13,787 nucleotides of DNA from Legionellaceae bacterium (GCA_947505025.1 CANNIJ010000038.1:1-13787), one strand, 5' to 3'; positions 7,710 through 13,703 are shown, counted from the first letter of the stretch. Translations and numbers: made by a program. The notes: a model not told the origin generated them from the sequence alone.

Positions 7710-8998
7710 TTGATAACGCAAGTGAGCTTTTTCAGGGATTTTCCAAGCTAACACGTGAAGAACGTTTCCAGCGTTTATTTGCATTAGGTGCACTTACACC
7801 CGAAGATGCAGCATACTTAAATACTGGTGGCATACAGACTACTGAGCTAGCCGAGCATCTAATTGAAAATGTAATTGGCTACTTTCAATTGCCTCTTGGA
7901 GTGGCAACTAATGTATGTATAGACTCTAAAGATTATGTTATTCCGATGGCAGTTGAAGAAACATCAATTGTTGCAGCATTATCCAAAACCGCAAAATGGA
8001 TCAAACAAAATGGTTCAATTAGCACACATGTTACTGGCGAATGTATCCTCGGACAGATTCAGTTTGCAAATGTGAAAAATGTGCAGTTATTTACTGAGAT
8101 TTTTGAAAAAAATAAATTTTTTCTAATTGAGCAAGCAAATCAAGACGTAGCATCGAGCATGGTACAGCGCGGTGGTGGTGTGGTTGATTTAACTTTACGT
8201 CAATTACCGCGCAATGATGGTGGTAATATGATTGTGTTGCACTTAACCATGAATAGCTGTGATGCCATGGGTGCAAACATGATGAATCAAGTATTGGAGT
8301 ATTTAAAATCACCTTTAGAGCAGTTAACTGGTGAAATAGTTAACATGTGTATCTTATCAAATCTGAACGACCAAAAGCTCACAACAGCAATAATTAGATT
8401 AAATAATGTAGAGCCGCGGTTAGGTTCTCGTTTGCATGAAGCTTCTTTATTTGCTGAAACCGATCCATATCGAGCGGCAACAAATAATAAGGGCGTGATG
8501 AATGGAATTGATCCTGTATTGATTGCAACTGGCAATGATTGGCGTGCTGTTGAAGCTGGCGTGCATGCATATGCTGCACGCCGCGGAACCTATCAGTCAA
8601 TCACTCGCTGGTCCTACAAAGATAAAATGCTTACAGGTGAGTTAACCGCACCGATTATTGTTGGTACTGTTGGCGGTGTTACTTCATTACACCCTACTGC
8701 TGGTTTATGTTTAAAAATGATGGGAATTCAATCTGCAAATCATCTTTCGCGTGTTATAGCTGCAGTTGGTTTAATCCAAAATCTTGGTGCCATAACCGCT
8801 TTGTGTACTGAAGGGATTATTCAGGGACATATGAAATTACATGTAGATAATTTGATTTTAGCGACTGATGCTACGCGCCAAGAAAGGCCGGTTTTAAAAA
8901 AGCTTCTGCAGCACTGGCTAAGTTTACACCAACGTGTGAGTTTAAAGAACGCATATGATTTATTAGCAGATCTTAGAAAAAAACACTTCGCCACATGA
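7700..8998 (+). CDS. mvaA: Hydroxymethylglutaryl-CoA reductase, class II
   Basis: A 432-residue class II HMG-CoA reductase, interconverting HMG-CoA and mevalonate. By comparison with the Pseudomonas mevalonii enzyme, the four catalytic residues are all present: Glu in 'IPMAVEETSIVAA' (E86/E87), Lys in 'TNNKGVMNGI' (K264), Asp in 'ATGNDWRAVEAG' (D280) and the C-terminal His in 'GIIQGHMKLH' (H377). Other family marks are 'ENVIGYFQLPLGVATN' (56-71) and 'SCDAMGANMMN' (186-196). Class II enzymes have no membrane anchor, and none is seen. It overlaps fni by 10 bp and the following kinase by 4 bp. Within a cluster with an IPP isomerase and a GHMP kinase, its role is most likely biosynthetic (mevalonate formation), although the class was first known from mevalonate degraders. 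Confidence 0.95.
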   Translation: MSLVDNASELFQGFSKLTREERFQRLFALGALTPEDAAYLNTGGIQTTELAEHLIENVIGYFQLPLGVATNVCIDSKDYVIPMAVEETSIVAALSKTAKWIKQNGSISTHVTGECILGQIQFANVKNVQLFTEIFEKNKFFLIEQANQDVASSMVQRGGGVVDLTLRQLPRNDGGNMIVLHLTMNSCDAMGANMMNQVLEYLKSPLEQLTGEIVNMCILSNLNDQKLTTAIIRLNNVEPRLGSRLHEASLFAETDPYRAATNNKGVMNGIDPVLIATGNDWRAVEAGVHAYAARRGTYQSITRWSYKDKMLTGELTAPIIVGTVGGVTSLHPTAGLCLKMMGIQSANHLSRVIAAVGLIQNLGAITALCTEGIIQGHMKLHVDNLILATDATRQERPVLKKLLQHWLSLHQRVSLKNAYDLLADLRKKHFAT

Positions 8999-9867
8999 AT
9001 ATAGCTATTCCGGCAAAAACTTTTTTGGTGGGCGAGTATCTTGCTTTAACCGGTGGGCCCGCGATTGTTCTGACAACAACTCCTTGCTTTGAATTACGTC
9101 AATGTAATCCTGTTGGACTACATGGGATCCATCCAGAGAGTCCTGCGGGAAGACTTTGGGATGAACAAGCTCCTGCAAATTTAGGTCTAACTTGGCATGA
9201 TCCATACCATGGGATTGGTGGAATGGGTGCTTCAAGCGCAGAATTTCTAGGTGTTTATCAAGCAATCAACTCAACGCATCAAGTACAGACAAAAGCGTTG
9301 CTCGAGACGTACCTGCGGATCGCGTACTCTGGCAAAGGAACAGCGCCCAGCGGGTACGATGTACTAGCTCAGAACTCCAATGGATGTGTTTTTATCGATA
9401 ATCAACAAAAAACATCAAGCTATGCATGGCCTTTTGCTGATCTAGCGTTTATCTTGGTACATACTGAAAAAAAAATCGCCACCCATCAACATCTAGAGAG
9501 GTTTACGGAAATCAAACAAGCCGAGAAACTCAATGAGTTGGTTCTAGGCGCACAACAGGCTTTTGTCAGTAAAAACAGCCAGCAATTAATTAATTCGATT
9601 AACTCATACTATAAAATACTGCTAGATCTAGATCTAGTTGCACCACATACACAAAATATAATTAAACAGTTGCTATCTGAGTCTGATCTGTTGGCTGCAA
9701 AGGGTTGCGGAGCTCTGGGTGCAGATATAATTTTATTAATTGTACCCTTTAGTCAACAAGAAAAATGGCAAAAAGAAATTCTACCTAAATATCTGCACTG
9801 GATTGCAGATACAAATGCGTTATATTCACATCATACAGCTAAAATACTTGATATTTCCATAAAATGA
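8995..9867 (+). CDS. GHMP-family kinase, probably mevalonate or phosphomevalonate kinase
   Basis: A 290-residue GHMP superfamily kinase. The N-terminus 'IAIPAKTFLVGEYLALTGGPAIVL' (3-26) is the usual substrate-binding start, followed by the ATP-binding motif 'IGGMGASSAEF' (74-84, family G-x-G-x-S-S-A) and 'GTAPSGYDVLAQ' (115-126), which carries the SG.D pattern of phosphomevalonate and mevalonate kinases. 'KGCGALGADIILLI' near the C-terminus corresponds to GHMP motif 3. Its place directly after fni and mvaA, with an ATGA overlap, ties it to the mevalonate pathway, but whether it phosphorylates mevalonate or phosphomevalonate cannot be settled from motifs. The other pathway genes (HMG-CoA synthase, second kinase, diphosphomevalonate decarboxylase) are not in the window. 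The downstream tRNA promoter begins inside its last codons. Confidence 0.82.
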   Translation: MNIAIPAKTFLVGEYLALTGGPAIVLTTTPCFELRQCNPVGLHGIHPESPAGRLWDEQAPANLGLTWHDPYHGIGGMGASSAEFLGVYQAINSTHQVQTKALLETYLRIAYSGKGTAPSGYDVLAQNSNGCVFIDNQQKTSSYAWPFADLAFILVHTEKKIATHQHLERFTEIKQAEKLNELVLGAQQAFVSKNSQQLINSINSYYKILLDLDLVAPHTQNIIKQLLSESDLLAAKGCGALGADIILLIVPFSQQEKWQKEILPKYLHWIADTNALYSHHTAKILDISIK

Positions 9868-9875
9868 TGTATGAT
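9848..9875 (+). promoter_or_regulatory. Promoter for the tRNA-Lys/tRNA-Arg cluster
   Basis: TTGATA (9848-9853) and TATGAT (9870-9875) with a 16-bp spacer sit across the end of the kinase gene. The predicted start is near 9882, a few bases before the mature 5' end of the first tRNA-Lys. Confidence 0.5.
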
Positions 9876-9887
9876 TTCATCGTCCTT

Positions 9888-9960
9888 GGGCCGTTAGCTC
9901 AGTTGGTAGAGCAGAAGGCTTTTAACCTTTTTGTCGTAGGTTCGAATCCTACACGGCCCA
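9888..9960 (+). tRNA. tRNA-Lys(TTT), first copy, CCA not encoded
   Basis: A complete cloverleaf: acceptor GGGCCGT/ACGGCCC, D-arm GCTC/GAGC, anticodon arm GAAGG-CTTTTAA-CCTTT with anticodon TTT, and T-arm GTAGG-TTCGAAT-CCTAC, with discriminator A at 9960. It closely resembles E. coli tRNA-Lys. The next bases are TAA, so the CCA tail must be added enzymatically, unlike its twin 128 bp downstream, which is identical over all 73 mature bases but followed by CCA. Confidence 0.95.
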
Positions 9961-9964
9961 TAAT

Positions 9965-9988
9965 TTTTTAAAGATATATCTTTAAAAA
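9965..9988. repeat. 24-bp perfect AT-rich palindrome between the two tRNA-Lys genes
   Basis: TTTTTAAAGATA (9965-9976) is followed immediately by its exact reverse complement TATCTTTAAAAA (9977-9988). It lies 4 nt after the CCA-less tRNA-Lys. It could act as a weak terminator or processing hairpin, or be a scar of the tRNA duplication. It has no GC-rich stem. Confidence 0.6.
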
Positions 9989-10015
9989 TACAGACATCAT
10001 CAAACAATTATTAGC

Positions 10016-10091
10016 GGGCCGTTAGCTCAGTTGGTAGAGCAGAAGGCTTTTAACCTTTTTGTCGTAGGTTCGAATCCTACACGGCCCACCA
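10016..10091 (+). tRNA. tRNA-Lys(TTT), second copy, CCA encoded
   Basis: Bases 10016-10088 are identical to the first tRNA-Lys and are followed by an encoded CCA (10089-10091). ATTAGC just before it (10010-10015) can pair with GCTAAT just after it (10093-10098), extending the acceptor stem in the precursor. The spacer to tRNA-Arg is only 12 nt, so the two are surely co-transcribed. Confidence 0.95.
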
Positions 10092-10103
10092 CGCTAATTA
10101 AAC

Positions 10104-10180
10104 GCGCTCGTAGCTCAGCTGGATAGAGTACTTGGCTTCGAACCAAGGTGTCGGGGGTTCGAGTCCCTCCGAGCGCACCA
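10104..10180 (+). tRNA. tRNA-Arg(TCG)
   Basis: A full cloverleaf: acceptor GCGCTCG/CGAGCGC, D-arm GCTC/GAGT, anticodon arm CTTGG-CTTCGAA-CCAAG with anticodon TCG, T-arm GGGGG-TTCGAGT-CCCTC, discriminator A and encoded CCA (10178-10180). Its 3' half, from the second half of the 5' anticodon stem onward, is duplicated exactly at 13704-13751, so this intact gene was rebuilt by an integrated element whose sequence starts immediately downstream. Confidence 0.96.
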
Positions 10181-10181
10181 T
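10134..10181. repeat. attL-type direct repeat inside tRNA-Arg
   Basis: The 48-bp segment begins GGCTTCGAACCAAGG, covers the anticodon loop through the CCA end plus one T, and recurs without mismatch at 13704-13751. Identity starts within the anticodon arm, as for integrases that use the anticodon-loop sublocation of tRNA genes. Confidence 0.95.
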
Positions 10182-10250
10182 GTAATTTCTTTAAAATCAA
10201 TGAGTTAACCAAATGCTATTGCCGTTCAAGTACTTGGTATTTGACTAAAG

Positions 10251-10270
10251 GTGACGAAAACGTGCCATAA
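10251..10270 (+). repeat. Left copy of the 20-bp end-associated direct repeat
   Basis: GTGACGAAAACGTGCCATAA here matches GTGACGAAAACGTGACATAA at 13581-13600 with one difference, in the same orientation. No other copy was found in the window. Position and pairing suggest an arm-type binding site for the recombinase that mobilises the element; that role is inference. Confidence 0.7.
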
Positions 10271-10341
10271 AACGACTAATTCTAGCGAAATAACCGCTAA
10301 ATCAGCTCTATAAAAGCACACTTTTGATGAATTTTTAAGGT

Positions 10342-10370
10342 CGAGCGCTTGGTAATTTACCAAGCGCTCG
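10342..10370. repeat. 29-nt near-perfect palindrome echoing the tRNA-Arg anticodon arm
   Basis: CGAGCGCTTGGTAA (10342-10355) and TTACCAAGCGCTCG (10357-10370) are exact inverse complements around a single T. Its centre reads CTTGG-N7-CCAAG, the same stem sequence and spacing as the tRNA-Arg anticodon arm (10131-10147), which is the integration target. No T run follows, so it is not a typical terminator. It could be a core-like recombinase site, an operator, or a single-strand origin hairpin. Confidence 0.75.
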
Positions 10371-10622
10371 CATCAAATGTCCAAGTTTAATGCAAATCGC
10401 CAATATAATCTGCGAAATCGAGGATAAAACAACAGGTTATGGCACTAGCAACCATTTTCGTGGCATCACGAAAATGCTCAAACAGGGTAGCGGAGCGATC
10501 TATCGAAGACATCATATGGTTTTTATTTCATTGAAACGGAAAGTTGGCTGGACTTTAAGACCATGCACTGCGTTCAGCTAAAGAATCAAAATTACTTGTG
10601 CTTCCAGTTTCAACCATAACAT

Positions 10623-10659
10623 AACCCAGAAGTACCCGGAACTAGAATACTTCTGGGTT
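10623..10659. promoter_or_regulatory. Distal dyad of the double operator upstream of the regulator gene
   Basis: AACCCAGAAGTA (10623-10634) and TACTTCTGGGTT (10648-10659) form a perfect 12-bp inverted repeat. The half-site TTCTGGGTT occurs in the same arrangement about 80 bp downstream, in the dyad over the promoter, with nearly the same inner spacing (19 and 18 nt). It is probably bound by the same dimeric regulator. Confidence 0.6.
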
Positions 10660-10695
10660 GATTTCACTTGAATACATGGCACTAAGAATCTTTCT

Positions 10696-10747
10696 ATGAA
10701 ACTAACCCGGAAAATTTGACAAGATATTTTTTCTGGGTTAATTTCAT
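10696..10747. promoter_or_regulatory. Proximal operator dyad overlapping the regulator promoter
   Basis: A 19-bp left arm (10696-10714, starting ATGAAACTAACCC) is the inverse complement of the right arm (10729-10747, TTTTCTGGGTTAATTTCAT) with two mismatches. A possible promoter, TTGACA at 10716-10721 and TAATTT at 10739-10744 with a 17-bp spacer, lies within it, so a bound protein would block transcription. Autorepression by the encoded AlbA_2/winged-helix protein is the natural inference. Confidence 0.6.
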
Positions 10748-10774
10748 AGTATAGTGACCAATTGTGAAAAACCG

Positions 10775-12127
10775 ATGTTAGAGTTATTTTTAAGTCAAGA
10801 GGAAGGGAAGCTGCTTGAATTCAAAGAAAATGCAGATTCACCCAATAGAATAATACAGACAATCATTGCATTTGCTAATACTGCTGGCGGCACTATTATT
10901 ATTGGAGTAAAAGACAAAACAAAGGAAGCTGTTGGAGTTAACGATGTTTTAAAAGAGGAAGAAAGAATTGCCAATATGGTGGCTGATTCAATTATGCCCC
11001 TGATTACGCCAAATTTTCAATTTCATACTTGGAGAAATCGAGATTTTTTAATCATCTCAGTGGGATATTCCCCGATGCCTTATTATCTTAAAAGCAAGGG
11101 CATAGAGAATGGAGTGTATGTACGCCTTGGATCGACGAATAGAGTTGCTGATCGAGCCACTGTGGCAGAAATACAGCGTTTAGCAATACATCAGAGCTTT
11201 GATGAGTTACCAAATTTACAAGCAAAGCAAGACGACATTGATTTCCTTCACGCAAACATCAGATTTGGATTATCAGCAAACAAGAAATTTGATCTTAACG
11301 TTGCTAAATCATTTAATTTATTGGTGCAACACCAATCAACCTACTATCCATCTAATGGTGCTCTTCTTCTATTTGGTAAAGAGCGTCGCCGATTTTTTCC
11401 TGATGCAATTATTCGATGTGGTCGCTTTTCTGGAATAACAAAAAGTCAAATTATTGATCAGCAAGAAATAGACGTAGCATTACCTAGCGCCGTGTCGGAG
11501 GTTATTTCATTCATAGAACGTAACACAATGAATAGAGTTGAAATTGGACGGACGCATCGAGTAGATATTCCTCAGTACCCACCCGTTGTTCTCAGAGAGG
11601 CAATTATTAATGCCATTGTACATGCAGATTACTCGATAAAAGGTGCAAGCATACAAGTTGCCATTTTTTCTGACCGATTAGAGATAACCAATCCTGGCGC
11701 ATTGCCTTATGGACTTAGCCTTGAAAAAGCATTAAGTGGAATTTCACAACTGCGCAATCGCGTGATTGGTCATGTTTTTAGAGAGCTGGGCTTGATTGAG
11801 CGCTGGGGCTCTGGATTAGGTCGGATGATGGATGTATGTCGTACACACGGCATGAAAGAGCCGCAATTTGAAGAGCTGGATCAATATTTTCGGGTAACAC
11901 TTTATCACGACGCCCACCTCACCTCGATCAATGTGGTTTGGCAGCAGGATATTGTTGAGTACTTGGGACAACGTGAGTCTGTAACAACTAAAGATGCAAG
12001 TATATTTTGGAAAGTAACGGAAAGAACAGCTTCATCCAGATTAAAGCGAATGCTCGATGATGGGTTAATTTTTGAAATCGGTACCGGTCCATATGATCCT
12101 AAGAAAAAATTTGTTTTGGTTAAATAG
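10775..12127 (+). CDS. AlbA_2 / HATPase_c_4 / winged-helix regulator-like protein
   Basis: A 450-residue protein of the family often annotated as a 'transcriptional regulator' or 'RecG-related helicase-like' protein; it is not a helicase. The N-terminal AlbA_2 (Schlafen-type) domain spans about 10-130 with 'LLEFKENADSPNRIIQTIIA' (13-32), 'FANTAGGTIIIGVKD' and 'VYVRLGSTNRVADRATVAEI'. A HATPase_c_4 domain (about 265-375) shows an N-box 'REAIINAIVHADY' (274-286), 'ITNPGALP' and the Gly-rich 'RWGSGLGRM' (343-351). A C-terminal winged helix (about 386-450) contains 'TERTASSRLKRMLDDGLI'. An in-frame GTG at 10754 would add seven residues, but it lies almost at the predicted transcript start, so ATG 10775 is chosen; neither has a strong ribosome site. 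Such genes are common on mobile islands. The stop overlaps the next gene's GTG by one base (TAGTG). Confidence 0.85.
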   Translation: MLELFLSQEEGKLLEFKENADSPNRIIQTIIAFANTAGGTIIIGVKDKTKEAVGVNDVLKEEERIANMVADSIMPLITPNFQFHTWRNRDFLIISVGYSPMPYYLKSKGIENGVYVRLGSTNRVADRATVAEIQRLAIHQSFDELPNLQAKQDDIDFLHANIRFGLSANKKFDLNVAKSFNLLVQHQSTYYPSNGALLLFGKERRRFFPDAIIRCGRFSGITKSQIIDQQEIDVALPSAVSEVISFIERNTMNRVEIGRTHRVDIPQYPPVVLREAIINAIVHADYSIKGASIQVAIFSDRLEITNPGALPYGLSLEKALSGISQLRNRVIGHVFRELGLIERWGSGLGRMMDVCRTHGMKEPQFEELDQYFRVTLYHDAHLTSINVVWQQDIVEYLGQRESVTTKDASIFWKVTERTASSRLKRMLDDGLIFEIGTGPYDPKKKFVLVK

Positions 12128-12927
12128 TGCGAAAATTTAATTGGAAAAATCCTACAGATAAGGAATGTATTGCAATGACTACAGAAGCTGAATTAAACAC
12201 CGTTAAAGATAAAATTGATGAGAAAGCACACCCTTGGAGGGTCTGCCCATTAGGGCAGCATTTTGTTCGTGCCCATTCAGAGCATATTCCTCCTAGTAAG
12301 AAACATCCTCAAGGAGATGTTGTTATTAGAAATGCTCATTGTGCTCATAATCCTTCGCATAAAGACTTGTTATCATTTGATGAAATTCATGTGATTTCAA
12401 ATAATTATTTTGAAACCCTTTCAGGGCGACCTACAGCGGGTATTTTGACTAAATTTCATAAAGCTGATGATTATGACTTATTAATCCGTGGTTGGGTACG
12501 CTATTGGAATGAAGTTTTTGATTTTGAAGATCCATTGAACCCTAATTTAATTAAAGCCTTGATGGCTACCGAATCAAGTTTTGAAGAACAAGCGGTCAGC
12601 CCCAATCATAAAAATCGTGCTAGAGGATTGCTACAGATTACTGAAGAAACGTTACATATTTTAAATGATCATAAAGGTGAGCTTAGTAATCATCTGATGT
12701 TTATTAGAGCGAAGGATCTTTTTGACCCATCCGTTAATATTTGCAGTGGTGTACGTTGGTTGTTTAGAAAACAAATAACAGCCTCCTCTAGATTAAAACG
12801 AAAAGCCACATGGGAAGAAGCTATTATTGAATACAAAGCTTATTGGAAGATAATAGATGCAGGGCAAATACCAAAAGCGATAGTAGAATTACGTGAATAC
12901 TACAAGCAGTTGGAAGAGGAGAAGTAA
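12127..12927 (+). CDS. Lytic transglycosylase-like (SLT-fold) protein with Cys/His-rich N-terminal region; candidate effector
   Basis: A 266-residue protein whose C-terminal half has the lysozyme-like SLT signature: 'NPNLIKALMATESSFEEQAVSP' (138-159) with the probable catalytic Glu E149, 'ARGLLQITEET' (165-175), 'FDPSVNICSGVRWLF' (199-213) and 'ATWEEAIIEYKAYW' (227-240). Such domains cleave peptidoglycan glycan strands. There is no signal peptide or membrane segment, so reaching peptidoglycan would need a secretion system or lysis. The N-terminal part (36-80) is unusual: C40, H45, H50, H53, H60, H71, C72, H74 and H78 suggest a metal site or a targeting domain I cannot name. Start: GTG 12127 is coupled to the upstream stop; ATG 12175, with AAGGA 10 nt ahead, is a good alternative and removes 16 residues. 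The next gene follows after one base, which suggests an effector-immunity pair. Confidence 0.75.
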   Translation: MRKFNWKNPTDKECIAMTTEAELNTVKDKIDEKAHPWRVCPLGQHFVRAHSEHIPPSKKHPQGDVVIRNAHCAHNPSHKDLLSFDEIHVISNNYFETLSGRPTAGILTKFHKADDYDLLIRGWVRYWNEVFDFEDPLNPNLIKALMATESSFEEQAVSPNHKNRARGLLQITEETLHILNDHKGELSNHLMFIRAKDLFDPSVNICSGVRWLFRKQITASSRLKRKATWEEAIIEYKAYWKIIDAGQIPKAIVELREYYKQLEEEK

Positions 12928-12928
12928 T

Positions 12929-13537
12929 ATGCACCATCGTGCTTTTATTCGGGCGGTGCTTACAATGACTTTATTTTGTGTTTCGTCTAATATTTATAGC
13001 CTTGATGATCATGTTCAACAAAAATATCCTAATGTGTTGCTGACAGAAGATTATGGGATACTCAACGAAAATGATTTGGCGGCCTATACATGGGATATTA
13101 AGCCAATTCCTTTTTCTGCAGAACAAGGAACAGATTATAATTACTGGCAATGTTTTCCTCGAGACCATGTTGCATTAACGCTTGAAGACTTTGGTTATTC
13201 ATCCGAAGATATTGGGGGAATAGACAATTATGGGTATCTGTATATTAAGGCCAGGTCAAAAAATTTTATATCACACGAGTATTCTATGCGCAGACCGTCG
13301 GCTGTTGATGATGAGCAAGAGACTTTTAATCGCTGGCAAAAACTCATGAAAAATGAAAAATATGTATGTCTTGCTGGGCGAGTCGGACATCATGAAAAAA
13401 AGACGACAGATAATAAAATATATGTAACCTATTTTTGGACATTTGATAGAATTAAAACAAAAAAAGGTTGTGATTCTTATTTTGCAAAGCAATGCGATCG
13501 AATTTATCCTAAGGCGAAGACGGTAACAAAAACATGA
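12929..13537 (+). CDS. Secreted four-cysteine protein; candidate immunity protein
   Basis: A 202-residue protein that I do not recognise. It starts with a clear Sec signal peptide: positively charged 'MHHRAFIR', hydrophobic 'AVLTMTLFCVSSNIYS', and likely cleavage around residue 24 before LDDH. The mature part is hydrophilic, with four cysteines (C75, C147, C181, C189) able to form two disulfides, and many aromatic residues, consistent with a folded periplasmic domain. ATG 12929 is preferred to the open-frame start at 12893 because a strong ribosome site (GGAAGAGGAG) lies just upstream, homology-free residues are removed and the signal peptide then begins at Met. The single-base gap after the transglycosylase-like gene, plus periplasmic location, fits an inhibitor that protects the producer from that enzyme. 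No terminator is evident after the stop. Confidence 0.7.
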   Translation: MHHRAFIRAVLTMTLFCVSSNIYSLDDHVQQKYPNVLLTEDYGILNENDLAAYTWDIKPIPFSAEQGTDYNYWQCFPRDHVALTLEDFGYSSEDIGGIDNYGYLYIKARSKNFISHEYSMRRPSAVDDEQETFNRWQKLMKNEKYVCLAGRVGHHEKKTTDNKIYVTYFWTFDRIKTKKGCDSYFAKQCDRIYPKAKTVTKT

Positions 13538-13566
13538 TATATAATTGATCTAATACTGCCTCGCGC

Positions 13567-13640
13567 TGCCTAGCACAGCAGTGACGAAAACGTGACATAA
13601 CAGTGTACGTTTGTAGTGTGTTTGTGGCAGTTCTAGGCAG
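13567..13640. repeat. Right-end inverted and direct short repeats around the end motif
   Basis: CTGCCTAG (13567-13574) is exactly inverse-complementary to CTAGGCAG (13633-13640). Each has a second CTGCC or GGCAG unit 10-11 bp away, at about 13557 and 13622. Together they flank the 20-bp end repeat symmetrically. The arrangement resembles clustered protein-binding sites at an element end; a terminator is less likely given the 58-nt loop. Confidence 0.45.
13581..13600 (+). repeat. Right copy of the 20-bp end-associated direct repeat
   Basis: GTGACGAAAACGTGACATAA pairs with the left copy at 10251-10270 (one mismatch, same orientation). It lies about 104 bp inside attR, near the mirror position of its partner. 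Confidence 0.7.
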
Positions 13641-13703
13641 TTTTTAGATGATTTGATGCATCGTAAGACGTTGATTTATAAAGTCTTCTATTACTAAGTA
13701 TCA

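Larger units (their letters stand above)
10182..10753. other. Non-coding left arm of the element, rich in inverted repeats
   Basis: No convincing gene lies in these 572 bases; a 63-codon open frame at 10390-10581 resembles no family I know and has no ribosome site. The stretch instead holds, in order, AGTACTTGG (10229-10237, identical to tRNA-Arg 10127-10135), the 20-bp end repeat (10251-10270), a 29-nt palindrome (10342-10370), a 10-bp-stem hairpin (10453-10476: CATTTTCGTG, loop GCAT, CACGAAAATG) and the double operator (10623-10659 and 10696-10747). It looks like a combined recombination and regulatory arm. Confidence 0.6.

Noticed and set aside
9005..9265. 86-codon minus-strand open frame opposite the GHMP kinase start
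   Set aside because: Antisense shadow over the conserved GHMP motifs.
9622..9637. Short CTAGAT tandem, self-complementary (CTAGATCTAGATCTAG)
   Set aside because: It encodes a Leu-Asp-Leu-Asp-Leu run within the kinase; the repeat is explained by codon choice.
10027..10212. Minus-strand open frame reading 'GALGGTRTPDTLVRS' and 'VGRVGFEPTT'
   Set aside because: It is the antisense translation of the tRNA-Lys and tRNA-Arg genes, a well-known spurious 'protein' found wherever such tRNAs occur.
10453..10476. Hairpin CATTTTCGTG-GCAT-CACGAAAATG considered as a terminator or a third end-repeat copy
   Set aside because: No T run follows, and it shares only CGAAAA with the 20-bp end repeat, so it is recorded only as part of the left arm.
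10390..10581. 63-codon plus-strand open frame in the left arm of the element
   Set aside because: No ribosome site, no recognisable domain, interrupted by a hairpin; I could not match it to an integrase or excisionase remnant.
10775..12127. RecG helicase, as such proteins are often named
   Set aside because: No helicase motifs; the AlbA_2, HATPase_c_4 and winged-helix blocks explain the protein.
10181..13703. CRISPR array or restriction system in the element
   Set aside because: No spaced repeat series and no methylase, nuclease or Cas motifs; the three genes are of other types.
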